Shown here piece by piece: positions 1-6,984 of a stretch of DNA of 15,755 bases. The notes below the pieces were generated by a model. The model was not told the origin of the DNA. It searched no databases and worked only from the letters and a program-made list of their open reading frames with translations. Made by a program: the position numbers and the translations under genes. The stretch's first letter is position 1. Each line of letters starts with the position of its first letter. This DNA comes from Candidatus Omnitrophota bacterium (GTDB lineage: Bacteria; Omnitrophota; Gorgyraeia; 2-02-FULL-51-18; JAGOUK01), in the NCBI GenBank assembly GCA_018061225.1, contig JAGOUK010000008.1, positions 1 through 15,755 of the forward strand, read 5' to 3'.

Positions 1-687
1 GGCCTTGATCTTCTTGAGTTCGAACGCCAGCTCCAAGCGCTGCACCGGCGTCTCTCCCATTCCCAGTATCCCTCCGGAACACGGATAAATCCCATAATCC
101 TGCACCATCTGCACGTGATTCACCCGATCCATGTAAGTGTGTGTCGAGACCACTTTGTCAAAGTGACTCTGACAGGCCTCCAGATTATGGTTGTTGCGAA
201 ACAACCCCGCTTCTTTTAATCTCGCAACCTGCTCAGGCGTCATAAAACCCAACGAACAGTCCACCATCATTTTGGTTTCGGTTGAGATCCGGCGGACGGC
301 CTCCACAATGGTGTCGAATTCCTTCTCGATGCTCTGACCCCAGCCGCTGGTGACGATGCAGAACTCCGTCGCACCGGCCGCTTCCGCTTCCTTGGCCTGT
401 TGAAGCATTTTTTCGACACCGATCAGCGAATAGATCGGCGTGTCGGTCTTGTAGTGGGCGGATTGCGTGCAAAATTTGCAGTCCTCCGAACAGGCGCCGG
501 ACTTGGCATTGGTGAGCGCGCAGGCCTCCACTTTGGAGCCTTTGAACTTGGCGCGGATCTCATTGGCGGCGGCGGTCAAATAAGGAATCTGCTCTGCGGG
601 GGTTTCGAGAAGTTTGACGGCTTCTTCCCGAGTGATATCTCCGCCATCAAGGACCTTTTTACGAACACTCAAGATGAGATCAAGCAT
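1..687 (-). CDS. bioB: Biotin synthase BioB, N-terminal 229 codons (runs off the left edge)
   Basis: Radical-SAM enzyme that inserts sulfur into dethiobiotin, the last step of biotin synthesis. My translation starts MLDLILSVRKKVLDGG. It carries the radical-SAM cluster motif GACSEDCKFC with C66, C70 and C73 (CxxxCxxC), followed by TQSAHY, which is typical of BioB. Further BioB blocks are FCIVTSGWG, the Asn-rich NNHNLE segment, and a CSGGILGMGE stretch near the window edge. The open reading frame continues past base 1, so the C-terminal third, including the conserved Arg that ligands the 2Fe-2S cluster, is not visible. The ATG at 687-685 is preceded by GGGAG with a 6-nt spacer, which supports this start. 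A separate promoter lies 54-82 bp upstream of the start codon, so bioB is probably not simply the last gene of the ROK unit. No other biotin gene is visible. Confidence 0.95.
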   Translation of the reverse strand, partial: MLDLILSVRKKVLDGGDITREEAVKLLETPAEQIPYLTAAANEIRAKFKGSKVEACALTNAKSGACSEDCKFCTQSAHYKTDTPIYSLIGVEKMLQQAKEAEAAGATEFCIVTSGWGQSIEKEFDTIVEAVRRISTETKMMVDCSLGFMTPEQVARLKEAGLFRNNHNLEACQSHFDKVVSTHTYMDRVNHVQMVQDYGIYPCSGGILGMGETPVQRLELAFELKKIKA

Positions 688-736
688 GGCACACTCCCGA
701 TCATGTGACGTACGGTGAAGACTCAAAAAGGCAGAG

Positions 737-777
737 AACTACTGTAGTTTTAGCGGGGGCGATTGTCAACCTGTTGA
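737..777. promoter_or_regulatory. Candidate operator: two inverted repeats over the bioB -10 and -35
   Basis: AACTAC-T-GTAGTT (737-749) is a perfect 6+6 inverted repeat around one central base and covers the whole bioB -10 hexamer. TCAAC-CT-GTTGA (766-777) is a perfect 5+5 inverted repeat overlapping the -35. Such placement is typical of repressor sites. Neither resembles the BirA operator (two TTGTAAACC-type halves about 15 bp apart) or the BioR TTATMKATAA-type box, so if it is an operator the regulator is unknown. This is inference from position and symmetry only. Confidence 0.35.
741..769 (-). promoter_or_regulatory. Predicted sigma-70-type promoter of bioB
   Basis: On the minus strand there is a perfect -35 TTGACA (769-764), a 17-bp spacer and a -10 TACAGT (746-741, four of six consensus bases). 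Transcription would start near base 734, giving a leader of about 47 nt before the bioB ATG at 687. The 114-bp gap between bioB and the upstream zinc-finger gene holds this promoter. I see no intrinsic terminator in it for the upstream unit. Two inverted repeats overlap the promoter (see the separate entry). Confidence 0.6.
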
Positions 778-801
778 GGATTGACGGTTAACGGTGCTCG
801 A

Positions 802-1284
802 TCACTCAGCCGGAGCTGCGGGAGGAATGTCCTGGGGCGGTTGAGGCTTGGCCTGCGGAGGCGAGGTCAGCGGCGGAAGCGAGGTTAGATTGGGGTTCGA
901 AAACGGGAACATGCCCGCGGCCGGAGCCGAGGGATCGGGGGCGGCGCCGCCTGATCCGCCCTGAGCGCGCTTGCGATCGCGGTATTTCTTCATGTATTCG
1001 CGCATGTAATTGCGATAGTCATCCAGATGAGTTTGGCGATAGGTGCGGATCTTGTCGGGGTTGCGCTGCCTCCACTGGCGGGATCTTTCCCGCTGCGTCT
1101 TCAGCCACTCTTCACCCTTAGACTCATCGTACTTAAAATAATCGGGATGCTTCTCCCGCCATTCCTTCATGCTGGCCAGCTGCCGGGCGTGCTGGCATTC
1201 AGCCTTGGAACACACCTTCTGACGCTTCGAATATTTGTTCTGTTCGAACGGTTGTTGGCAATATAGGCAGTTGAGTGTTGTCAT
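802..1284 (-). CDS. Small zinc-finger protein with basic/aromatic repeats and a proline-rich tail, function unknown
   Basis: A 160-residue protein I cannot assign to a named family. The N-terminus has a CxxC...CxxxxC knuckle (C6, C9, C25, C30), a likely zinc site. A strongly basic, aromatic region at about 38-107 follows, with repeated W-R-x-x-x-P-D units (W42 REKHPD, W71 RQRNPD) and then runs of Y-R and Y-M-K. Residues 108-160 are low complexity and rich in Pro, Ala, Gly and Ser. Similar CxxC-plus-'W+xxxPDY' proteins are common hypothetical genes in Planctomycetes and neighbours. The layout suggests nucleic-acid binding, which is inference. It starts 2 bp after the stop of the ROK gene upstream, so it is very likely co-transcribed with both ROK genes. 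Its own ribosome-binding site is weak (GAGCTGATC before ATG), consistent with translational coupling. Confidence 0.75.
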   Translation of the reverse strand: MTTLNCLYCQQPFEQNKYSKRQKVCSKAECQHARQLASMKEWREKHPDYFKYDESKGEEWLKTQRERSRQWRQRNPDKIRTYRQTHLDDYRNYMREYMKKYRDRKRAQGGSGGAAPDPSAPAAGMFPFSNPNLTSLPPLTSPPQAKPQPPQDIPPAAPAE

Positions 1285-1286
1285 GA

Positions 1287-2513
1287 TCAGCTCGCGATGA
1301 AGTAGTTTTGAATGACCAATGCCGACGCGCCCAGGGGCACCGCGTCCTCGCCTAATCGGGATGGAACGATACGGGTTTTTTCGGCAGCCTCGGGGATCGC
1401 GATGTCGCGGATCTTCTGACGCACCGCGTCCAGAAGAACGATCCCGGCATTTTCAACACCGCCGCCGATGATAATAAGCTCAGGATTGAGCAGATTCACC
1501 AACAGCGCCGCTTTTTGCCCCAGCGCATGACCGGTCTGCGTGAGTACTTCCACCGCAAATTTATCACCGGACTCCGCCGCATCGGTGACCATGCCCAGAT
1601 TGATCTTAGAGGCATCACCCCCGCAAGCTTTATTGAGCGATGAGTCCGTATTTTTGACCAGATCTTTACGGGCCTGATAGGTGATCCCCAGATCAATCGC
1701 CCAGTCCCCCGTCTCCACAGCGGCTTGCAGCCAGGCAATAGGATCTTCTTTGGCTAGATCGAACAAAAATTCCCCAGCCGAACCCGTGTGCCCCCGATAG
1801 ATGTGACCGTCCAGCAAGAAACCGCAACCCGAGCCCGAATAAAGATAAGCCGCCGAATCCACGTTGAGCCCGTTCTCCGATACCCATTGCTCGGCAAAAA
1901 CGGCGGTGTTGGCGTCATTATCCAAAATTGCCGGAAGTTTGAACTTTTCATAAACCTGATTCGAAATAGACGCGGTGATCGAGAGGTCCTGATTCAAAAG
2001 CCCCTTGGGCCAGCGGACAGTTCCGTTGTTCTGGTTCACGATGCCCGGTACGCCGATGCCGACCCCGTGCACTTTGGACACGTCCACGTTTGATTCTTTG
2101 AGCAGAAGTTCTATCACCTCAAGAATGACCTCAACGGGATGTTGATTTGCCTTCGCGCTCCGCTCAATTTTGACCTTATGAATGATTTTGCCTTTGAGAT
2201 TGGTCAGAACCGCGATGAAGTCCACCGCGTTCAACCCCACGCCGATCGCGAAGGCCCGCGTCGCGTCCAAATCCACAAGCGTGGGTTTGCGGCCGCCCGT
2301 CGAAATGTGCACGCCGGCCTCCTGCAAAACACCTTTTTTCAAATATTGGTCTACATAGCTTGTCACGGTGACATTGTTTAGGTCCACGAGGCGGGAGATG
2401 TCCGCGCGGGCAACGGGGCCTTTGCGGCGTATCGTCTCCAGGATCAATAGATTTTTCTTCTCATGATCCGAGAGGCGGGCTTGGTCTATGATGCGGCGTT
2501 TGGATCCTTCCAT
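1287..2513 (-). CDS. ROK-family transcriptional regulator (second gene of a tandem pair)
   Basis: A 408-residue protein with an N-terminal winged helix-turn-helix (about 17-65; GPVARADISRLVDLNNVTVTSYV region) joined to a ROK (sugar-kinase/NagC/XylR) domain at about 85-405. ROK signals are STGGRKP after the HTH, the N199-D200-A-N catalytic-loop motif, GHTGSAGEF (241-249) and the C-terminal LGEDAVPLGA. The cysteine zinc motif CxCGxxGC that usually follows GE-x-GH is absent. The phosphate-1 loop reads GVGLNAV, without the Asp normally found there, so kinase activity is unlikely and a regulator role fits. GAGG spaced 7 nt from the ATG lies inside the end of the upstream paralogue, and the intergenic gap is only 2 bp. 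The effector and target are unknown. Most ROK regulators respond to sugars. Confidence 0.9.
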   Translation of the reverse strand: MEGSKRRIIDQARLSDHEKKNLLILETIRRKGPVARADISRLVDLNNVTVTSYVDQYLKKGVLQEAGVHISTGGRKPTLVDLDATRAFAIGVGLNAVDFIAVLTNLKGKIIHKVKIERSAKANQHPVEVILEVIELLLKESNVDVSKVHGVGIGVPGIVNQNNGTVRWPKGLLNQDLSITASISNQVYEKFKLPAILDNDANTAVFAEQWVSENGLNVDSAAYLYSGSGCGFLLDGHIYRGHTGSAGEFLFDLAKEDPIAWLQAAVETGDWAIDLGITYQARKDLVKNTDSSLNKACGGDASKINLGMVTDAAESGDKFAVEVLTQTGHALGQKAALLVNLLNPELIIIGGGVENAGIVLLDAVRQKIRDIAIPEAAEKTRIVPSRLGEDAVPLGASALVIQNYFIAS

Positions 2514-2515
2514 GC

Positions 2516-3748
2516 TTAAACCTCTGCGAAGAGTTCCTGAGTCACCAGCGAAACGGCTCCAAGCGCGACCGCGTCTTCTCCCAATCGGGAGAGAATGATC
2601 TTCACATTGCCCGAAACCTCTTCCATCACTACCTTCTTCACAACCCGGCGAACACGGTTGATCACAAAGTCACCGCCGACTTCCATTCCACCGCCAACCA
2701 CCACGACCTCGGGGTTCAAAAAGTTCGTGAGATACGCGATCTTGAGACCAAAGAAGTCCACTATGGGTCCGATGACCTCAACGACGGGCTTATCCCCTCG
2801 CTTGGCAGCCTCAAGAATGAGCGGCAGCGTAACCTTGCTCAAATCCTTGCCTGCCATTTCCCAGAGGTCCGACTTGTTGTCCGGATTGGCCGACAGATAG
2901 GTCTTCACGGCCTCGACCATGCCCATGTCCAAACCGCGGGACTTGAAGTAATGGGATTTTCCGACCCACTCCGGCAGGTCCAGATCCGCGAGTTCCGCCA
3001 TGGTCAATTGGATTTCGCCGGCGCTCCAGCTCGAGCCCCAAAACAGATCATTTTTCGTGATGATGCCGGCGCCGACATCGGCGTAAAAATAAAGAATATT
3101 CTCATCGTCAATCCGCAGCGAAAGCTTTTTTTCCGCAAGCGCCGCGAGACTCGCGTCGTTGCCGATCGAAACAGGGATGTTGAGCTCTTTTTCGAGAATG
3201 CTCTTGGCTGAGATGTAATTCCCAACGGTCACGCCGCGGTCCGGGTCGGTGTCACGGACAGTGCCCGCGTTCTTATCGATAACCCCCGAGATGCCGACGC
3301 CGATTCCCTTGATCTTGGTCCTGTCTACTTCGGAAGACTCGATCAATTTTTGCGTGAGCTTGATCGCTTCCTGGATGACTACTTCCATATGGCCCTTGGG
3401 ACGAGCCATCTTGGCCTTCTTGATGATGCGCGGGGCGAGATTGGTAACAACTGCAATGATGTGCTCGGGACCGATGTCCACGCCGACCGCAAATCCCCAG
3501 TCATGATTCAGCTCGATTAGTTCGGGCCGGCGGCCGCCGCTTGAAACGTCCAGGCCCTTTTCGACGACAAGCTTGGCCTTGATGTAACTCTCAACATAAT
3601 TCGAAACGGTGACGATATTGTGGCGGGTGATGCGGGCGATGTCGGTCTTAGCAATGGGTCCATTGCGGCGGATCACGTCCAAGAAAATCATATTCTTGCG
3701 TTCCCGGTCGGTCAAAACTTCATCTTTGTAAAGCGAGCGATAGGCCAT
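2516..3748 (-). CDS. ROK-family transcriptional regulator (first gene of a tandem pair)
   Basis: A 410-residue paralogue of the next gene with the same plan: winged HTH at about 17-65 (GPIAKTDIARITRHNIVTVSNYV region), SSGGRRPELIEL linker, then a ROK domain at about 85-405. It retains the phosphate-1 Asp (GVDIGPEH, D91) and the N197-D198-A-S motif. SWSAGEIQL (241-248) stands where other ROK proteins have G-x-x-G-x-AGE-x-GH, and the CxCGxxGC zinc motif is again missing. The C-terminus LGEDAVALGA matches its sister. GAGGT 7 nt before the ATG is a good ribosome-binding site. The gene is divergent from hldD across 145 bp, so it could regulate itself and that neighbour (inference from layout). The two proteins probably arose by duplication and may form heteromers. 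Confidence 0.9.
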   Translation of the reverse strand: MAYRSLYKDEVLTDRERKNMIFLDVIRRNGPIAKTDIARITRHNIVTVSNYVESYIKAKLVVEKGLDVSSGGRRPELIELNHDWGFAVGVDIGPEHIIAVVTNLAPRIIKKAKMARPKGHMEVVIQEAIKLTQKLIESSEVDRTKIKGIGVGISGVIDKNAGTVRDTDPDRGVTVGNYISAKSILEKELNIPVSIGNDASLAALAEKKLSLRIDDENILYFYADVGAGIITKNDLFWGSSWSAGEIQLTMAELADLDLPEWVGKSHYFKSRGLDMGMVEAVKTYLSANPDNKSDLWEMAGKDLSKVTLPLILEAAKRGDKPVVEVIGPIVDFFGLKIAYLTNFLNPEVVVVGGGMEVGGDFVINRVRRVVKKVVMEEVSGNVKIILSRLGEDAVALGAVSLVTQELFAEV

Positions 3749-3810
3749 GTGTTTTACCTCAAAATTGTTGTTGGCGTATTGTAACTCATATTAAGCCGCG
3801 GATAAAGACC

Positions 3811-3838
3811 TTTAAAAAGAAAGATAACGGAGTATACT
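3811..3838 (+). promoter_or_regulatory. Predicted promoter of hldD
   Basis: Plus strand: -35-like TTTAAA (3811-3816, four of six), 16-bp spacer, -10 TATACT (3833-3838). The predicted leader is about 50 nt, ending in a strong ribosome-binding site TAAGGAG (3883-3889) 4 nt before the ATG. The -10 overlaps, on the other strand, the -10 proposed for the ROK unit. Confidence 0.4.
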
Positions 3839-3858
3839 ATGATGGTTCCAAAACTCAA
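3831..3858 (-). promoter_or_regulatory. Predicted promoter of the ROK-ROK-zinc-finger unit
   Basis: Minus strand: -35 TTGAGT (3858-3853, four of six), 16-bp spacer, -10 TATACT (3836-3831). It shares the palindrome AGTATACT with the plus-strand hldD promoter. The predicted leader is about 75 nt. A weaker alternative -10, TACAAT, lies closer to the gene at 3783-3778 with only a poor -35. Confidence 0.4.
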
Positions 3859-3893
3859 ATAAAGTATTCCGCTAACCTTTTCTAAGGAGTTTC

Positions 3894-4868
3894 ATGATCG
3901 TTATCACCGGAGGCGCCGGCTTTATCGGCAGCGTATTGGCCCGCAAGCTCAATGAGTTAGGAAAAACAGATCTTTTGATCGTGGACCAGGGCGCCAAAGG
4001 CTCTTCACGCGAAGCCAATCTATCCAAAATCAAACACCGCAGCTATTGTGATGCCGATTCCTTTGTGAGCCGACTGGAAGGCGGTGTTTTTGACGGTCAG
4101 ATCGAAGCGATTTTTCATCAAGGCGCCTGCTCCAGCACCACTGAGATGAATCTGGATTTTTTGCGGGATAACAACACTCTATATACGCGGCGGCTTGCCG
4201 AGTGGTCCGTTAAACATCGTGTTTATTTTTCTTACGCATCCAGCGCCGCGACTTACGGCAACGGTGAGCTGGGCTATTCGGATGCGGATGACCTTACCCC
4301 CCAATTAAAGCCTCTCAACCCTTACGGTCAGTCCAAGCTGGACTTTGATATCTGGGCCATTCAAAACGGCTTGAGCGAGCAAATCACCGGATTCAGGTAC
4401 TTCAATGTTTACGGACCCAATGAGTATCACAAAGGTGATATGCGCAGTGTGGTGCATAAAGGATTCGAACAGATCCGGGATGCGGGCGGCATGCGGCTGT
4501 TCAAGTCTTACAAGCCGGAATACGCGGATGGCGGCCAAATGCGCGACTTCATTTATGTTAAAGACGTGATCGATTCGGTTCTCTGGTTCTGGAAAAACCC
4601 GTCCAAAAAAGGAATCTACAATCTGGGAACGGGCCGCGCGCAGTCCTGGAACGACCTGGCGGACGGGCTATTTGCGGCGATGAACAAACCGCGAAAGATC
4701 GAATATATCGAAATGCCGGAAAATCTACGGAACCAATACCAATATTTTACGGAAGCGGATATGCGTAAATTCCGAAGCGCCGGATGCCCGGTCACTTTCC
4801 GGGATCTCTCCGCGGGTATCCTCGACTACGTCGAGAATCACCTCTCCAAACCCGACCGTATTCTCTAG
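3894..4868 (+). CDS. hldD: ADP-L-glycero-D-manno-heptose 6-epimerase HldD (RfaD)
   Basis: Cytoplasmic NAD(P)-dependent extended short-chain dehydrogenase that epimerises ADP-D-glycero-heptose to the L-glycero form for the LPS inner core. The 324-residue product is slightly longer than the E. coli enzyme (about 310). It has the Rossmann motif GGAGFIGS at 6-13, the HldD-specific block GACSSTTE (77-84), catalytic SSAATYG (116-122) and YGQSK (Y144, K148), then FRYFNVYGPNEYHKG and QMRDFIYVKDV. The ribosome-binding site is strong. Its presence argues for an LPS outer membrane with heptose. No other heptose gene is in the window. Its stop codon TAG shares CTAG with the stop of the convergent GST gene, so there is no room for a terminator between them. 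Confidence 0.95.
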   Translation: MIVITGGAGFIGSVLARKLNELGKTDLLIVDQGAKGSSREANLSKIKHRSYCDADSFVSRLEGGVFDGQIEAIFHQGACSSTTEMNLDFLRDNNTLYTRRLAEWSVKHRVYFSYASSAATYGNGELGYSDADDLTPQLKPLNPYGQSKLDFDIWAIQNGLSEQITGFRYFNVYGPNEYHKGDMRSVVHKGFEQIRDAGGMRLFKSYKPEYADGGQMRDFIYVKDVIDSVLWFWKNPSKKGIYNLGTGRAQSWNDLADGLFAAMNKPRKIEYIEMPENLRNQYQYFTEADMRKFRSAGCPVTFRDLSAGILDYVENHLSKPDRIL

Positions 4869-5476
4869 CGCGCGGATGCCTCGAAGCTCGGCCGCTCCGA
4901 CATCCGCTGCATCCAAGCCTTGAGATTCGCGGTCTCATCCCCGATCTCAATACTCACGCGGTGCAGTGCCGCCAAATGAGGCGTCATCGAAGCGTCCGCA
5001 AGCGAGTAGGTCCCAAAAAAGTATTCTCCTGACTTCTCCAGCTGCTCATCCAGCTCCTGAAGTCCCCGGTGAATATCCGCCCGGAGCTTCACCTTCACCT
5101 CTTCCTTCTGATTCTCTTTCGCCTTTAGAAGTTCCTCGATCAGCAGCAAGCCAATACGAAGACAGACGGATTTGTCATAACGCTTCACCCAGTCGCGTAT
5201 CTGCGCCCTCACCGCCGCGTCCTTGGGAAGTAGGGGGTTCTGAGGATATTTGTCTTCCAGATATTCGTTGATGTCATACCCTTCCGATAGATACACGTCA
5301 CCATCAATGATGGCCGGAACGGTGCCGTTGGGGCTGGCTTTTTTGAATTCCGCGTCCTCCTTGATGGCCGGGTTAGCCCGCACATCCAAGGATTCGAAGG
5401 GAATATTTTTTTCACTTAGAACAATTTTTACTTCTCGGGAGTTTCCGGAACGTGGGAAGCAGTATAACTTGATCAT
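4865..5476 (-). CDS. Glutathione S-transferase family protein
   Basis: A 203-residue cytosolic GST-fold protein. The thioredoxin-like N-domain (1-78) shows SGNSREVKI with a candidate catalytic Ser (S10 or S13), NGTVPAI (cis-Pro P54) and LSEGYDINEYLEDKYP. An all-helical C-domain (about 85-200) follows, with the N-capping-type stretch SLADASMTPHLAAL. The usual Glu-Ser pair that holds the glutathione gamma-glutamyl group reads Glu-Gly here (E65-G66), so glutathione use is uncertain. Maleylacetoacetate-isomerase-like or SspA-like roles are possible. The start ATG overlaps the hemG stop by 4 bp (ATGA) with AGAGG 5 nt upstream, making it the last gene of the heme operon. A role in porphyrin or peroxide handling would be inference only. 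Confidence 0.85.
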   Translation of the reverse strand: MIKLYCFPRSGNSREVKIVLSEKNIPFESLDVRANPAIKEDAEFKKASPNGTVPAIIDGDVYLSEGYDINEYLEDKYPQNPLLPKDAAVRAQIRDWVKRYDKSVCLRIGLLLIEELLKAKENQKEEVKVKLRADIHRGLQELDEQLEKSGEYFFGTYSLADASMTPHLAALHRVSIEIGDETANLKAWMQRMSERPSFEASAR

Positions 5477-6984
5477 AATAACCTCTCTTGTGACGTCGTT
5501 TTTAAATCGGTAGAACGGCCTTTAAGTTGTTCAAGGACAAAATCTGCCGCGTGCGCGCCGTCGCGGATGGCGTCCGGAATGCCGACGCCTTGCATCATGG
5601 CCCCGCAGACATTGAGACCGGGATACGCCGCGCAGGCAGCCTTTAGCGAGGCAGCCCAGTCATCGTGTCCGACTTCGTATTGCGGCATAGATTCGCGGTA
5701 GTACAGAACTTTAGTAAAAATCGGCTCCGTCTCCGGTTTGATGCCTAGAAGTTTGTAGGCGTGGGGCTTGATGGCCGGCCATAATTCCTGTTCTGGAAGC
5801 GCGAGCAGTTTTTGGCCGAAGGCGCCGCCGGCGAAGAACCGGATCATCACTTTGCCCTCGGGTGCCCTTCCTTCAAATTTGATGCTAGAAAATGATCCGG
5901 CCATGATCGGAAGCCCGTCTTCGGCCGGAACCACAAATCCCAGCCCATCCAGGGGGTGGCCGATGTCAGAGCGGTTCCAGGCGGTTTGAACAATCGCGCA
6001 GGATTCATAGCGAAGCTTATCAAGCAGCTCCGCGACACGGGGCGCTTCCGCCCGCAATAATTTGGCGGCAGCCGCGGCCGGCACCGCCAAGATCAATGTT
6101 CGGCATCGCATCTCATGCCCGCCGATCCGCGCCGACCAACCGCCTTCCACCCGCTTCAATTGAGTCACCTCGGTGCCAAGCTGCAACCGCTCCCGCGGGA
6201 TCGCGGCAGCCATGGCCCGAGGCAGGACAGCCATCCCCTTACGGAAAGATTGAAAAAGGCTGTACCGCGGTCCCGCGGTGCCGGGGCCCGCAGCTGTGTC
6301 AGAACCCTTGGTCTTAAGACCCCATACAACGCTGCCGCAGCGGCGTTCCCATTCTACAAATTTTGGCATCGCCCAACGGGCGCTTAACTTTTCGGGATCC
6401 CCCGCGTAGATACCGCCGATCATCGGTTGCGCGATGCGCTTGAGCGCGGACCTGCCAAATCGGCGGCGCACAAATGAAGCCACGGATTCATCTTCAGTTG
6501 TTTTTTTGGCGGGGATAAACGGCTCAAGCACCATGCGGAGTTTGGCGAGCGGCCCAATAATGCCTGACATAAAAAAGGGTCTGAGTTGAGAAGGTGCGGT
6601 CAGGAAGAAGCCCGGCGGCATCGGCCTAAGCCGCCCTTTGACCGCCAAAAAACTGCGTCTCATCTTGGGGTTTGTGTGAATGAGCTCTCTGCCCAATCCA
6701 AGACGGCCGGCCATCTCGGTGACTTCGGGCTTTTCGGCAAAGAACATGTCGGGACCGCTTTCGAGCAGATACCCGTCCTCTTCAACCGTCCGGATCACGC
6801 CGCCAACCTGATCGGCCGCGTCCGCAATAAAATAGGATTGAATCGCGCCGGATCGGACCGCGTCCTCCATTCGAATGGCTGCGGTTAATCCGGCAACACC
6901 TGCCCCCACAATAAGCACATCCACGGATGTGGGCATGCCCCCCTGATCAGATACGGCTCCTGCCTCAGCGCCGGGTTTGCTCAT
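5473..6984 (-). CDS. hemG: Protoporphyrinogen oxidase, HemY-type FAD enzyme (HemG)
   Basis: A 503-residue FAD-dependent oxidase that takes protoporphyrinogen IX (or coproporphyrinogen III in coproporphyrin-pathway organisms) to the porphyrin. The N-terminal dinucleotide fold is VLIVGAGVAGL (G27, G29, G32). Other PPOX blocks are GGVIRTVEEDGYLLESGPD, the substrate-domain stretch FVRRRFG followed by QPMIGGIYAGDPEKLSA, FRKGMAVLPRAM, and the C-terminal FAD-site GAMMQGVGIPDAIRDG. Length fits the family. The annotated ATG overlaps the end of hemDE by 20 bp. An internal ATG at 6936-6934 (M17, just before the FAD fold) is an alternative start. The 3' end overlaps the GST start by 4 bp. The neighbouring upstream heme steps (HemD-HemE) support the function. 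The oxidised product branch cannot be told from this gene alone. Confidence 0.93.
   Translation of the reverse strand: MSKPGAEAGAVSDQGGMPTSVDVLIVGAGVAGLTAAIRMEDAVRSGAIQSYFIADAADQVGGVIRTVEEDGYLLESGPDMFFAEKPEVTEMAGRLGLGRELIHTNPKMRRSFLAVKGRLRPMPPGFFLTAPSQLRPFFMSGIIGPLAKLRMVLEPFIPAKKTTEDESVASFVRRRFGRSALKRIAQPMIGGIYAGDPEKLSARWAMPKFVEWERRCGSVVWGLKTKGSDTAAGPGTAGPRYSLFQSFRKGMAVLPRAMAAAIPRERLQLGTEVTQLKRVEGGWSARIGGHEMRCRTLILAVPAAAAAKLLRAEAPRVAELLDKLRYESCAIVQTAWNRSDIGHPLDGLGFVVPAEDGLPIMAGSFSSIKFEGRAPEGKVMIRFFAGGAFGQKLLALPEQELWPAIKPHAYKLLGIKPETEPIFTKVLYYRESMPQYEVGHDDWAASLKAACAAYPGLNVCGAMMQGVGIPDAIRDGAHAADFVLEQLKGRSTDLKTTSQERLL

Noticed and set aside
3851..3892. AAACTC...GAGTTT inverted repeat that could hide the hldD ribosome-binding site
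   Set aside because: Six base pairs with a 30-nt loop are expected by chance and would be weak. No known riboswitch or thermosensor pattern is seen.
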